Assembly (NCBI GenBank): GCA_902806565.1
Contig: CADCXA010000024.1
Span: 124,001-188,000, forward strand
Direction of reading: 5' to 3'
DNA from: Hypoxylon rubiginosum
Taxonomy: Eukaryota; Ascomycota; Sordariomycetes; Xylariales; Hypoxylaceae
DNA length: 64,000 nt
The notes beneath the pieces are model-generated. The model was given only the letters and a program-made list of their open reading frames with translations. It was not told the DNA's origin and did not search any database. A program made the translations under genes and the position numbers. Below, piece by piece: positions 11,793 to 23,926 of the stretch (within the stretch, counting starts at the first letter, position 1; every line of letters starts with the position of its first letter).

Positions 11793-12008
11793 CGGTGGCC
11801 TGGTGATTAGAGGAGCTTCCGGCCGATGGAAAGTGCTCTGTTGCTATGGAATATATGTCTTGGGTTTGGTAACTTTGGCTGGGGCGTGCTCGTTGCTGGG
11901 TACCTAAGGAGACAGACCCTCGGGCCAATCGTATATACAAGTTAGCAGGCATAAATAGTAAGTAGTCTCCCTCAGATCTCTACACCCACGGCACACAAAC
12001 CGCATAGC

Positions 12009-13308
12009 TTAGCTCTCGAGAGCGTGCAAGATGAGCTTCTTGTAATCTTCGACCGCCTGCTCCATGTCTCCCAACTTGATTGCCTCGTCCGGTCCGTGGG
12101 CCACAAAGATAGTTCCCGGTCCATATAGATACCGCGTATGGTTTCCCTCTAGGTTGTGCACATCCGTCCCGTAGTTTACTGTAGTCGTCTCGAAGCCTAA
12201 GACTAGAATATTAGCCCATTTTTTTTGTTTTGGAAAAGGGGTAGCAGAACTCACCCTCGACATCGCAATCGCATTTAATGACCCCGTATCCGTACTTGCA
12301 GTCAAACGCAAACGCCTCCTCATCCACGCTACGCAGCACCTCCTTGAGCCGCTTAGCAACAATCTCGCCGCCATCCGACTCTGGGCCTATAGCCACACGA
12401 CCCGCGATGCGCGCAGTCGCTTTCTCGGGTATAACATTTGCAGCGACACCGCCTTCGAGCAAGCCGACGTTAATGGTCGTGTTTCCAAACTCCTCGCTAC
12501 TTCCCAGGTCCGTATCCAGAACGCGCACCAGCCCGCGCATCAGTACCTCGTTGGCGCTCTTGCCCAGGCTCGGGTACCCGCTGTGACCGGCGCGCCCCGT
12601 GACCGTGATGTCGCACCCGAAGATGCCCTTGTGGCCACAGACTAGACGGCCCTCGGTCGGCTCGCCAAAGATGGCCGCCTTGATATCCAGCGGCGGGTCC
12701 ATGTTGCCCTTAGTGTCGGAGAAGTACCGCATCCCGTCGCCCAGCGTCTCTTCGCCGACCACGTAGAGCAGCATGACAGAGTCTTCCGCGCCGGCGATGC
12801 GGCCCGATTCTAGCAGAGACTGCAAGGCGATGATCTGCGCCGCGACGCTAGCTTTCGCGTCGACGGTGCCACGGCCCGCGATGACGGTGTCGGCGTCCAG
12901 GGAGGTGCCGTTCTGGGAGTACGGGATGAAGGGCGGGACGGTATCGATGTGGCTGGTCACGAGCACCTTGGGGGAGGGGTGCGCATCGGGGCCGGGCCAA
13001 GCAACGACGTTGAATCGAGGCTTGGTGGGCTCAGACGTGTTCGTCGGCGGTGGGAGGAACTCGAGCTGGACGACGAAGTCCCGCGCGGTAAGGTAATCGA
13101 CGAGGAAATTGCCGACCTCATTCTCGTCGTTGCTGATGGAAGGGATTTCGACGAGGGACTTGTGCAGGGAAACCAGCTCGTCGCGGTAAGAGGGGGGCGT
13201 ATCGGCGGCCAACGTTAAAGCTTGAGCTACCAGGATAGGCTGCTGGAACCCGAATCCGAGGACTCGGGTACTACCGAGAAGCAAGACGAGAAGAGACGAT
13301 AGCTTCAT
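12009..13308 (-). CDS. Secreted M20-family metallopeptidase
   Basis: Two exons, 13308-12255 and 12196-12009, give 413 residues; the 58-bp intron (GTGAGT...CTTAG) joins DVEG to [18 protein letters not shown] signal peptide is clear ([18 protein letters not shown]), so it should enter the secretory pathway. Domain order is typical of M20 (ArgE/DapE/ACY1/carboxypeptidase). Likely di-zinc ligands are H120 (TSHIDTVP), D150 (GRGTVDAK), E187 (VGEE, with E186 as general base), E216 (FGEPTEG) and the His of FVAHGPDE near the C-terminus. The dimerisation (lid) domain is inserted at about 225-340 ([21 protein letters not shown]). The substrate cannot be read from sequence; a peptide or N-acyl amino acid is expected. 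Confidence 0.88.
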
Positions 13309-14927
13309 GTTAGAACTCGCAAGAACAAACCAATTCGAAGTTGGGGTTGGTTTATTCTAAACAGGTAGATTGAGCAGGTCCAAGAAAGCCTTATCGCCTC
13401 TACTCCTCTTATAATGGAGATTCGAAGTTGCTATTCTCTTGCAATTGAAACAAGACCGAATCTAACCTCCTTATGTCATTTAAGTGGAGACCTCTCTCCT
13501 CTTAGTCAACCTCCGCACCTTTAGGCTTTTACCCCTTTCCTACAAGGAAGTTGAATAGCGTCGTCTATTTTACATATCACATCGTATACCTACCTAGGAG
13601 GTAGCTGACTCCTACCAGAATGGTGCCTGGGGCATAAGCTACTACTAAATTCGATATTTCCTTCATTGTCTTCTCCTTCACTTCTTCTTGTTCGCTAACT
13701 AGCAAACTCATGATGAGCTTAGTTAACCTACCTTCTAACCAACGACTCCTTAAGTACAGCACCAGTTGTACCTGTTAAACACCGACAACCCAGGATAAGA
13801 CCAGACTCACCAGTTCTAACCATCATCCAAGAATTGAGTTGTTTCGTGATCTCCGTAACTCGCCAGTCAACAGCAGAGACCAGCGTGCTTCCGGTTCCTC
13901 GCCGCCCCTAAGAGTGGGCAGTTTTCGTGAAACGGTCAGTCGTTTATAACCAGAGGGAATACTTTCTCTCATCATCTATAGAAAATAAAGATAAATATAT
14001 CAATCATCATTTTCATGTTTATGTTGACTAGTGCAAAGGTGGTATACCGCTTCAACTACTAGGTTACTCATCTGTCTACTGACGGTTAGTGTTATTCGAT
14101 TTTACCCGGAATTGCTATATTATTCATTGCCCGGCAGATACTCGCATTATATGACCAATTTCGTCTTCGGTGTGTCCCGATACGTGCTTGTAAAACGAGG
14201 ATAATGGGATGGAACACTCGCAGAGCTTACTAGATGCGATCGAAGTTCGAATGTTCTATTAGATCTACTAGATCTACTAGATCTGACCCCGTGCCGCGGA
14301 TCATACATTACTTCAATGATGTCGGGTAATATAGAGCATACTCTACAGTAACAGATATGTATACTCAGCCCTCTTCTTCGACGTGAACGTACCACTGAGG
14401 TTCGATGCAGTTATTAAGGCATCATTTAAAAATAGTCTACTGATCGGACTTTTGGGGAGTGCAGACATTATATGTCACTTGACAATCCTTAAATGCTGTA
14501 GTATATATAAGTAGACCTAGCCAAGATTCAACATCACCAGTTGTCTCTCCTTTCGCCTCCCTGGCTGCCTGGTGGTGCTGAACCGCTGCGCCGCTCGAGG
14601 AAATTTGCATGATCCCACGTAAGATCCATCGAGCTTCAACGGCCATTGAATAGAAGCATGCGGCTCGTGCCAAACGCTTGGCCCAACCATACGAGGTTAC
14701 ATGGCCTATTTTCGTTATAGATCTAGACCTTATACGCCAAGGTAAGCCTAGATCTCCTTTTTTTCTTCTCTTGTCATACGGCTAGGCAAAATTTCCATCT
14801 CACGATAATCCACATATAAAAACAAGATATTGCTCACGATGGCATCTCTTCTAGAGTGTAACCACCATCTAGAACACATGGTTATTCTCTCCGCGCATAT
14901 CGCTGTATTTATCTCTTAGCACTTACG
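13309..14927. other. Intergenic, 1.6 kb
   Basis: No gene supported. Pyrimidine tracts lie upstream of the peptidase start. A 9-bp AGATCTACT tandem (~2.7 units) is at 14261-14284. The AT-rich end (CATATAAAA near 14813) is a possible TATA element for the secreted-protein gene at 14928. Confidence 0.45.
14261..14284. repeat. 9-bp tandem repeat AGATCTACT
   Basis: Units at 14261 and 14270 are perfect; the third from 14279 breaks down after six bases. Confidence 0.8.
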
Positions 14928-15594
14928 ATGCTCTCTCTTCTTGTAGCCCTCGCGGCGGCAGCTACAGTCAGGGCTATCCCTGATGTCGAAGTTGTTCCCA
15001 AAGAAAACAAATGTAGCAACTGGCCATTCTACCGCCAGATGTCGAGCGTCGCGGGCCCGTTCACCCTCTTTGCTGCCTCGACTGGAACCGAGATTGACGG
15101 CAACAGAGCTACTTACGTTACCATCTCAGATACAACCATCGCAGCCGGTTGGGTATACATCGGATCCTATCATCTTTCCATGACTCAGGGGCTAATACTG
15201 TGAAAAGGTCGGCATAACCAGCCAGCAAGGCGCAGCGGTTCCTCAAGTCCAGTGCCAGGTGTTTGGCAGCGCAGAAATGCTAGCCATGAACTTGAACGGC
15301 CAGTACCAGCCGCTCAGCATCTCGGAATACATCTACCACGAGTACGACGGTCTTGTATTCGTCAAGAACGTCGCCAGGGGCGCGCCGATTGAGCCTCACT
15401 GGCACTATTACCCTAACGGGACCCGCCAGGACGGAACATTTCTGGGGTGGAATAACTTTACGACGTGGGCGTATTTGCTGGATCAGCAGTCTAACAAGTA
15501 TAGAATCCGTCTTCTGACGGACACTGCTCAGAAGTTATACGATGGCGAATTCACTGGATTTGTTCGCGCTGGTGATCCTAGCCTCTCCGACTAG
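14928..15594 (+). CDS. Small secreted protein, unknown function
   Basis: Two exons, 14928-15152 and 15208-15594, give 203 residues. The 55-bp intron starts GTATAC and ends AAAAG; splicing gives IAAGW|VGITSQQG in frame. The N-terminus is a signal peptide (MLSLLVALAAAATVRA), so the mature protein is about 187 residues. It holds only two cysteines after cleavage (KCSNW and VQCQV), enough for one disulfide, and N-glycosylation sequons (NGT, NFT). The tail is rich in aromatic residues (EPHWHYYPNGTRQDGTFLGW). I do not recognise a named domain. Size and secretion fit a cell-wall protein or a candidate effector, but nothing in the sequence proves either. Confidence 0.75.
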
Positions 15595-16280
15595 GTGACA
15601 GGTTTTTGAACTTTGTGCCTAAGAGGAAGCGGTGGAAGGTTTCTCATCGCCTACCTAAATCATGTCGACCTCAGAGGCAGCTAGATGGAGAAATAGGACA
15701 TAATGTATAATGTATAAAAGACAGCGAAGATACCATTTGACTGGTGCAGGTTCGAAAGATATGACAAGTCTAAGATAGCTCATCCCAAGACGAATGCTAT
15801 ATCATTAGGTACATTTAAAGGAGTCCGAGCATCGCGAAATCTAGAAAGGCACCCAGGTAGGTAGGAGGAAGGTTCTAGATTGAGGCCATAATGTCACTTA
15901 CTATGTGATTCTAAAGTGAGCCCCTGAAGTGAGCCCCCCTCAACTACAACGTGGGTAGTAGAGGTAGGTAACTATATATACCTGGATGATGCCATTTAAA
16001 AGGCGTAAAATATATAATATGTAAACCTTTACATTCCGCCATACAACTCCAATCATACAGGATTGTACATTTTATACAGCACTTCGCCTCATGCCATTGC
16101 TCATTTGACAGCCTGAATTGTAAACCAACCAACCAGAGGTAAGTACCTGAAATATTTGCATAGCAATGTGTGCCTCTGGCAAGCTCATCTCAACGACAAA
16201 CATGATATAGCCTCTTTCATAAGCAGCTCATGCTATTACAGGGTATCGGTGATAATAATAATAATTACTTATCTCGGTCG
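15595..16280. other. Intergenic between convergent genes
   Basis: Holds 3' UTR sequence and an AGGTAGGTAGGAGG motif near 15855. No gene was seen. Confidence 0.45.
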
Positions 16281-19129
16281 TCAGGTGCGTGTAGCACTAG
16301 TACCAGCGTCCAATGCAGCATCTTTAGATTCCTCTTCGCCCTCATATATCTCTTCTACTGTTTCTCCCGGAGCTTGCGCGACGGGACTGAAATTATCCAC
16401 CTCTTCGATGTCCTCTTCAGCGTCAGCTTCGATATCTACGGCTTCTTCCGCTTCTTCGTCCTCTTCTTGGATTGTGATCTCGCCGCTCCTCCTTCCCAGT
16501 CCGTTTGCGCTCGCGCTGCGGCTATGACTGCCCGAGTTGGTACCGCTGCGGGATGAATTACCAATCGAGAGCATGGGGCCTTTGAATAGATTACGCTTGC
16601 GCTTTGCGAACAGGACTGAGGGGCTGTTTGTCGAAAAAGGATTGGGGGAGCCAGGGGGGTTTTGAGAAGATGATTTAGAAGGCATGCCCTCGTTGAAATT
16701 CAGAGTGAGCACCGGGCCACGGACCAGACGAATATTAGATGGGAATGACGTGCTGGTTGGCGTGGCCGGGAGGACTTTGACCGAGTGATGTGGCGAGCGT
16801 CCATGCGTTTTTGTCGTTGATACTGAACCAGTGGAGCTGGTAGAGCTGGCCTTCGAATGTGAGTGGTGGTGATGCGGCATCGTTCGGATAGAAGAGAGAG
16901 AAGAAGAGGTCGATTTTCGCCCACGGAGACCGGTTGACGAGCGGCGAATTGTAGAGCGCGGCGTCAACGGAACTGGTGAAAGGGACTGGCGCTTATATGA
17001 TGAAGCGGATGATGGAATACGGCGGGGCCCCGGATTGGAAGGTGTCGAAAGCATAGCCGGCATAGGTTTCTTAGCTGGGTGGCCAGCGCCTCCTCCGGCA
17101 CCCTTATTAGCGTTTCCGTTGAGCAAACCTGGCGAGTTCCCACCGCTCGACGCTCCGACACCTGGGACGGAGGCGGGATATTTACTGGTATGAGGCCGAG
17201 GACTTGGCTCTTTCGAATTCTTGCTAGTGCCTGACTGGCCATCTTTAGTGGCCAAGTTCGGGGTAGACATGCTTCCTCGCTTGTTGGGCCTGTGCCGTCT
17301 CGTGCTCTCGACGATCCAGTGCGTCCAATTCTTCCACGTCGCAACAATCGCTTGTGATGGTTTCTTGCGGACTTTTCGAGGTGGATCTACTTCTTGCACC
17401 TCGCTGCTCGTCAACGCGTCCGAGGTAGTCACAAGGTGAAGCGTTGAACCTCTAGATCTCGCGCTTCGAAGGATACCTTCCTTCGGTGGTGGGATCGGTC
17501 GTCGATGTCGAGACGAGCTAACAGACCGCACCGAGTCCTTATCTATCGGAGGCGGCGGCGTAGACGTGACGGGGCTCAAGTGGCCCTTGACTTGTGACGA
17601 TTCAGGTAAGTTGGGTAGCTCTGTAGCTTGGAAGTCACCGTAATGGGCACTTCTCCTTTCCGGCCGTCCCCTCGTTCTGGGTAGAGGTGGTTCCCCCATG
17701 AAACCGGAGCTGCCGTGATCCTCATCAAGAATCGGTGCCATGCGTTCGAGCTTGCTCGATGCTGCCGAAAAACGACGCGAGCTCCGATTCTCAGCCTCCT
17801 TTTCTTTTCTTCTTCGCTCACGCCGACGAGCTTTCCTCTCTTCTTTCTCTAGCAGTAATGTCCACCAGCCAGCTAGCACGTCGCATCGCTGAGCTAGCAC
17901 GCTCTCGATGACCGCATCGATATCCACCCCGGCGCTGCGCATCCGCTGCAGACAATCCTTCTCTATGTGCGTAGTAAATGGAGGGGGTTGACGTAACTTA
18001 AGGATGGCTTGCTGCTGAGGAGCGTGCTCCCCAAGAAAAGCGTGAGAGAGGATCTCGGGCAAGGTAGGTCTTAAAAGTGGCCGTTTCGAGAGAAGAGCTT
18101 TTATTAATGAAATAGCGTCAGGTGGTAAATGTTCGGGGTATTTCGGTTCGTCCGCCAAAATTTTCGTTCTCGTGACATTGTCGTCGTCGTCGTCAAATGG
18201 CAGCTCGCCGCATAACAAGGCATAAAGTATCACACCTAAACTCCAGACATCTACCTTCTCGCCCGCATATTTCTCCCCTTTCAGCATCTCGGGCGCCGAA
18301 TAGCAAATCGTGCCGCAAAACGTTTGTAGGTAATTGGACTTCCCCTCGTATTCGCGCGTAAAGCCAAAGTCAACTAACTTGACGTTCTCGTGCTTGTCGA
18401 GTAGAATATTTTCGAGTTTCAGATCACGGTGGACACACGATTGCTGATGGACGTACGATACGGCGCCGACGAGTTGGGTGAAGATCCTCTGGACCTTTTC
18501 GACCGAGAGAGGACCATTGTTGAGCAGGTAGTTATAGAGTTCGTCGCCTTCAGTCTGTCAGCGATACTCCCGTACTAGGATATTAGTAGTGACGGCCTAC
18601 CTGGGCAATACTCCAAGACGAGCCACACCAATGACTCCGTCACTATAATTTCGTATAAGCGGGCGATATGGGGATGCACGAATTGGCGGTGGTGGTGGAT
18701 TTCTCGAGCGAGATTGGAGTCGTCTTTATTAGCTGACTTGAGTACGACCTGCTGCGATTAGGATTCCTGCTATGCCCTGAGGACGATCGAGCGAGACCAA
18801 CCTTGGAGCCATTTGTAAGCCTGTGGTTGGCGAGATAGACCTTGCCAAAGGAACCCTTTCCTATCAGTTTCCCCAAGGTGTAATTCCCAACATGCTTCAA
18901 GTCCTTATTCGAGAACTCGCTGCGAGAAGAGGCACATTAGCATCGGTCCAACGAAGACTCACGACTCTGAAATGAAGGTATGTATTCCAACGTACTCGAG
19001 TAATTCCTGGTACGAGTTGGCGAGCTAGACACATAAATATCGTCAGCGCTGACCAATTCTTCGCAACGGTCTCTAACCAACCTTTGCCTTCCGTCCCAAC
19101 GCCTCTGCCTTTGCTTTATTCGTCTGCAT
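16281..19129 (-). CDS. Ser/Thr protein kinase with long disordered tail
   Basis: Five exons: 19129-19082, 19024-18996, 18919-18802, 18748-18601 and 18547-16281. The sum is 2610 nt, giving 869 residues. Exon 2 is a 29-nt microexon (LANSYQELL). The kinase domain spans about 39-300: GKGSFGKVY (46-54), VVLK, EIHHHRQFVHPHIARLYE, HRDLKLEN (HRD 154-156), VDFGFTREYEG, TFCGTICYSAPEML and DVWSLGVILYALLCGELPF. All catalytic residues are present. It resembles CAMK/Snf1-related fungal kinases; I cannot name the orthologue. An acidic DDDDD stretch lies in the loop after GELPF. Residues ~400-869 are low-complexity, rich in Ser, Pro and Arg, with many possible phosphosites and an acidic EEDEEAEEAVD stretch. 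The start is supported by the conserved-looking MQTNKAKAEALGRKAK lead. Confidence 0.85.
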
Positions 19130-20113
19130 ATCCCCCTACGGCCAAGGCCAATATTCGGAGCCGCCCGCTCCCTCCGAGGCGCTTGTTACGGGGTTATCGT
19201 GGTCCGAGACGTATCGTTAGCTTCGCGGTAGATTGGAGCAAGGGACCGAGACGGCAGAGGACGCCTCGGATGTGGCGATGGGCGCCCAACCGAATTCGAT
19301 GGCTCATGAATGGATTGAACAATTATACATTAAGATAAGTTGGAAGCTGGTGGCTATCTCGATCTAACTGCGGCGGTACCCAATATAATACAAAGTCGAC
19401 TTGAGCGAAAAATGCGAGCTTGGTTGAACGACTTAGCCAGGGGTTCTCGAGTGTCGTGTGTCGTGCGTGACTCGCGTCGTAGCGATGTCTCGGTCTATCA
19501 AGCTTTCTTACGGTGGCGCTGGCTGCGGACCAAGCTGTCGGTTCGTTTGGATCGCGATGGGCGATGGGCGATGGGCAATGGGCAATGGGCAATGGGCAAT
19601 GGGCAAATTCAGAGCTACAAAAACAAGAATCTTCCCCTGAGTCATCAAAAAAGTAGCGCTCGAGGCAATATGTTTGTAACTCTTACAAATTTATTTTTTT
19701 ATTACAGTCGGAGAAATCTCGAGGACAGCGACGACAGGGGCCGCAGAAGGAGCGGGCAAGGATCGCCCTGACCAGCAGACCAGATGTAGAAGGACGGGGC
19801 TGCCCGAGTTCGACAGCTCGACAGCTGACATTTAGCGTACAAGCATCGTGCAGTGGTCCATTATTCGGATGGCAGCGGTTCAACGCAGGGGTTGCTCCAG
19901 GGAACCATTAGGGAATCATTAGGGAATGGAGGCCCTAGCGGCCCCCTAAGCAATTCCCATTGTAATTATTGCATCTTATCGATATGGGATGGCGAGTGAC
20001 CTTAGATAATCGGAGTAACACAACCTTACATTTCCCCAGAGCCCATACCTCTGACATGCCCCTTACTATGCCCCCTGGCCCCTTACTCTACTCCAATGTG
20101 ACAATGTCCAAGA
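19130..20113. other. Intergenic with 7-bp minisatellite
   Basis: The 5' flank of the kinase gene. Apart from the repeat at 19554-19602, no gene or structured RNA was recognised; the rest is unremarkable. Confidence 0.45.
19554..19602. repeat. 7-bp tandem repeat GCRATGG, seven units
   Basis: Seven contiguous units: three GCGATGG then four GCAATGG. The sharp switch from one variant to the other suggests stepwise expansion. Confidence 0.9.
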
Positions 20114-21486
20114 TCACGATCTCAAATACTCGCACACCCCTTTAGCCCATCGTATTGGTCCTTTGTACACCCACATCCCGGGAGCATTTCCCTTTCTTAA
20201 CCCTTCAATGGCATTGGCGAGATCTACACCAAGTCCCTCCGCCTTGATCTCCTTGACAGGACACAAGTAAGTCTTGAAGGAGAATAGGATGGCTCTCGTC
20301 TTGGGCATCCGCGTCATTGTCTGCAACTCCATCCGTACCTGGGCCTACTTGCCGTTAATGCGTGTCCAGAAACTCGGTGGCTATTTAAGGGGTGCGAGGG
20401 TGCGAAGGTGCTCACCTTGTCAATATCTATCTCTATGTCCTCCTCGACATGGTCTCCTTCGTTGACGTGATTGCCAGACACATTAAATAATTCAGAATCT
20501 GTTGTCACCGACCACTGTACGCTCATGTCAGTCATGAATCCTAGATTCTTAATGGCCCCCTGGTTTCGAAACCAAGGCAAGGCTAGTCTCTGATCAAACC
20601 TACGTTCACTCGGCAGGCACTCTTGCCTACTTCTAGACGGCTGAAATATCTCTCCATACTCGGTCCGATCTTGTCGTATGATGGTACCGGCCCGTGGATA
20701 TCCTTTAGCAGTTTGCCTATCTTAGCCGCCGGATCAAATCCGGAAGGGCAACAGCAGAGGAATGCTATACACTGATGTCCTTCTTCCGTCTCACGCAGGA
20801 AGAACATATCATCTTCGACAGTCTCGCCAAGGCTCCGCAGTGCCGCTATGGGGTCTTCTGGAGGCAGAAGCGGGAGAGAGATGCCGGTGACTCGATTGTG
20901 AAATGATTTATCGTCTCGCGAAAAGATTGTGGGATACCGTGCGGGAAGATACTCCGTCAAGAGATATGCGTATACTTCTTGGACGGCCTCGATGCCGCAA
21001 GGAAGACAGCCGAGAGCGTGGTTCGCATGTTTGGTCATTGTGACTCGGCGCTCCCGTATGCGTGGTAAGTAGTTTCGATCTATGGCAATGAGGTCTGACG
21101 GTGTTGTCGATTTGAGTGCTTCATACCGTGTCATTATGATGAAATCGTCGGGAAGCCACCCGGGCACCTAAGGGGATTTCGGCCTACCCATGGTAATGTG
21201 ATATATCGGCTTGAACGGTCGGAACTGCAGCGGCTCTGTCGTCTCCCAGTCGAAGCCTGGAAGAGGCTCGATACGCAGCTCAGGCTGTAGTGTTTGACTT
21301 ATTTTCTTAAGTGAGGTATCCTGAACGGTGTCTCGTTAGCCTTAGAGTTTATAACCAAACTACCTAGGTAGGTTAGATATCTCGATGACTTGCCTTCTTC
21401 GTGCGAGGAGTCCGTAACCACGCGGTGACGACAGTAAGTAGCCCTAAGGCCAGAAGCGCAATGATAAGAAACATGTTACCAATCAT
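20114..21486 (-). CDS. DUF3445 / heme-dependent oxidative N-demethylase-like protein
   Basis: Five exons: 21486-21394, 21320-21188, 21118-20604, 20514-20416 and 20338-20114. The sum is 1065 nt, giving 354 residues. It opens with a TM anchor (MIGNMFLIIALLALGLLTVV). The DUF3445 pattern follows: FRPFKPIYHITM, LIAIDRNYLPRIRERR, LGCLPCGIEAVQEVYAYLL, SLPLLPPEDPIAAL, WSVTTDSELF, VRMELQTMTRMPKTRAILFSFKTYL and NAPGMWVYKGPIRWAKGV. Bacterial members (HODM) use heme to demethylate N-methyl substrates; the fungal substrate is not known to me. Intron 1 has a GC donor (AAG|GCAAGT), required to keep frame. Membrane anchoring suggests an ER or similar location (inference). Confidence 0.82.
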
Positions 21487-22270
21487 AAGATGAAAACCCT
21501 CTTAATATTCTACAGCCTAGGATCTGTGGAATATTTGCAGCGACAGCTGTTCTTTTATAGCATAGGCCCGGCATCGCGAATCCTATCTGGATTGATAGGG
21601 TGTATATAATGTTACATGCAGGCCCCGCAAACACGATATGGGACGCCTGTATGGAGCACTGATAATGACTTGCACCGGTGACACTATAGCTATCTGGCTA
21701 TCTTATGCCGATGCCGGGCCGGACGATGATCAGCATCGTAAACCACCCTTTGTTTAACTTGGCGGCAATGTTGAAATCAATTGGACCGTGGTACCGATTT
21801 AGTCGAGTTTTTATATTAGGAATATAGACTCTCGTAAAGCAGTTCTAGTTTACCAAAGGACTAAGAACCATGGTGATGTAAGTGTCGAGTTCGATATAAC
21901 TCGGTATGTGCTAGCTCATAGGACCAACTTCTTAGATGAAGATTCAGAACTGCCAGTCCAAGTTTAGGGATAATTGAGTCTATGTTAAAGGACATTTGTT
22001 AAATGTATGTAAATAGTTTTATACCGTGGATATAGCTTGCTATCGGTTTGAAACTCACTCAAATAACATTGAGTAGAAAGTCCAGCCACTTACTAAGTGA
22101 TATTAGAGTAGTCCTATATACAGCGGTGCTCCTATTACTGAGCTGCTATCTTCTAAGTTGACTCTTAGTGTGGGCGAGTCAAGTGATGGAGATTAACTCA
22201 TCGTCTTTTTCGGTCAGCTGTGCCATAACCTTTCCAATATTACTAATTAGACAGAGTCCTCTTCCTTGGC
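21487..22270. other. Intergenic, nothing recognised
   Basis: Lies between the DUF3445 gene start and the AA9 stop, which are on the same strand. AT-leaning sequence without a supported gene. Confidence 0.45.
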
Positions 22271-23073
22271 CTAGTTTGCCCCAGTCCACAGCTGCGGTCC
22301 GGGGTACGGGTAGCTGGTGGAGGAACCATATATGTTGAACATGATGCCTGAGTCGGTTCTCTTGTAGAGGCTGGTTCCGGCCACGCCAGAGGTTGGAGCT
22401 ACCTTGCCACTACCGCTGACCCTGAGGTTCAAACACTGAGGGTAGGCCTGCGCGCCGTTGTCGTTGGTTGCGCCATGCAAGGCGATGATTTCGTGCCGGA
22501 TAACATAGTCACCCGCCTTCAGGTTCTTAGGGACGGTAGTGGACGATGTGAAGTTGTTCGCGATCATCGTGTCCGTTACCCAGGTCGACCCGCTGACGAT
22601 GCTTCCCTGGCTGATCTTGGACCACTGAAGTTCCCCAGCAGTGGCTATAAAGTAAAGTCAGACGGAAATTCTACTATATCTTGACTTTCTCCTGACGTCT
22701 AAGGAGAGCACTCACATTTGTAAGGAGCGATGTAATTAATTATGGGGCCTTTGTGAGAGTCTGCCCACGTGTTCCAGTAGAATATGATCTTGTCCCCGGC
22801 CTTGACGTCGACAAAATTCTTGCCGACCGTGGCAGACTTGTGGCATGCTATGTCAGAGGTCCCGAAATTTGCAGGCTCAACGAAGCCAATGTCTTGATTT
22901 TTCGCATCCCAACCTGCTGTAATTGGCGCGGTACCTTCTGGGTAATAAAACCAGACTGGATCTGAGCCAGCCGTCCACTTGCCGTTGACAGTGACGCCGG
23001 AAACGAAGCCATGTGCTAGGGTAAGTTGAGGTAGGGAGGCAACAAGGCCCAGACAAGCGACGGAGAATCGCAT
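22271..23073 (-). CDS. AA9 lytic polysaccharide monooxygenase
   Basis: Two exons, 23073-22716 and 22644-22271, give 243 residues. A signal peptide ends at Ala20 so the mature protein starts with His21 (HGFVSGVTVNG), the N-terminal half of the copper histidine brace. The second ligand is H107 in WADSHKGP, and the axial Tyr is Y187 in QAYPQCLNL. HEIIALH is the usual AA9 second-shell segment. No carbohydrate-binding module follows; the protein ends GPQLWTGAN. The enzyme should cleave cellulose or related beta-glucans oxidatively outside the cell. The 71-bp intron starts GTGAGT and ends TATAG. One CreA-like hexamer (CCGGAG, 23251) lies about 180 bp upstream, which is weak evidence for carbon repression. 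Confidence 0.93.
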
Positions 23074-23926
23074 AGTGAAATGGAGTAAATGTATATGCTC
23101 TGTAGAATGTAAGCTAGTATCCTCGGCCTGCCTTGATGATATTCACGTCGGAGTTGATTCCTACCTACCTATATACTCGACATACTACTGATATACTATA
23201 CTACTATCTCGCTAAAGATAATGGATCCTAGCTAACTAGGTAACATTGCACCGGAGATGTCGACTAATAAAGACGATAGATCAATCGAGACTCTCTTGCC
23301 GCCGTCTACTACGACTTCGACCGCTTCGCGACTTGGTGATATGAACAAAATCCTATTGGTTAGATTTGGGTTGAAGCCGCGCCGAGACGGACCCTAACAA
23401 TCCGGGTCCTTAGTCCGGGACCCGGTTCCGAATTCGATCAGGTCTAGGCGAGGTTAACAATTACCTTTCATCCGGCCAGAGGTTAATAGCAATCGCAAAT
23501 ATAAGGTGACTTGGTAGAAATCTCGCTTGGGTACTGTACTGAATAACATGGTGACTTCTTCCGGACCTCTCCCGCTCCCCTACCAACACTCCTTAGGTTG
23601 CAATAACGAGAGACGAAAGCATGCTCATAGCATGATAAATCCCACGTTTCATCTGCAAATATCTTGACGGCGGTCATCGCTCCTTAACCGGATCTCGTCA
23701 ACTAGTCTGAGAGGATTTGATATATCCGATCAATTCTGAAGGAATTGAAGACTGGCAGATACCGTTTCAGTTCGAGTGCTCATTGGTGCGCTTCAAGGTT
23801 GAAGATGGTTGTGCTCGCATCATATAGAGGCCGAAGTGAGGACGAGGCGACTAGAGCAGGTAGTCTGCGAATCCTCTGAAGCATGCCTATGGTGTAATAT
23901 AACCGTCGGAGGAATCCAACTCGAGT
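23074..23926. other. Intergenic, AA9 upstream region
   Basis: 5' region of the AA9 gene and 3' flank of the YdeI-like gene. CCTACCTACC near 23161 belongs to the dispersed TACCTA motif family. No gene was seen. Confidence 0.45.
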
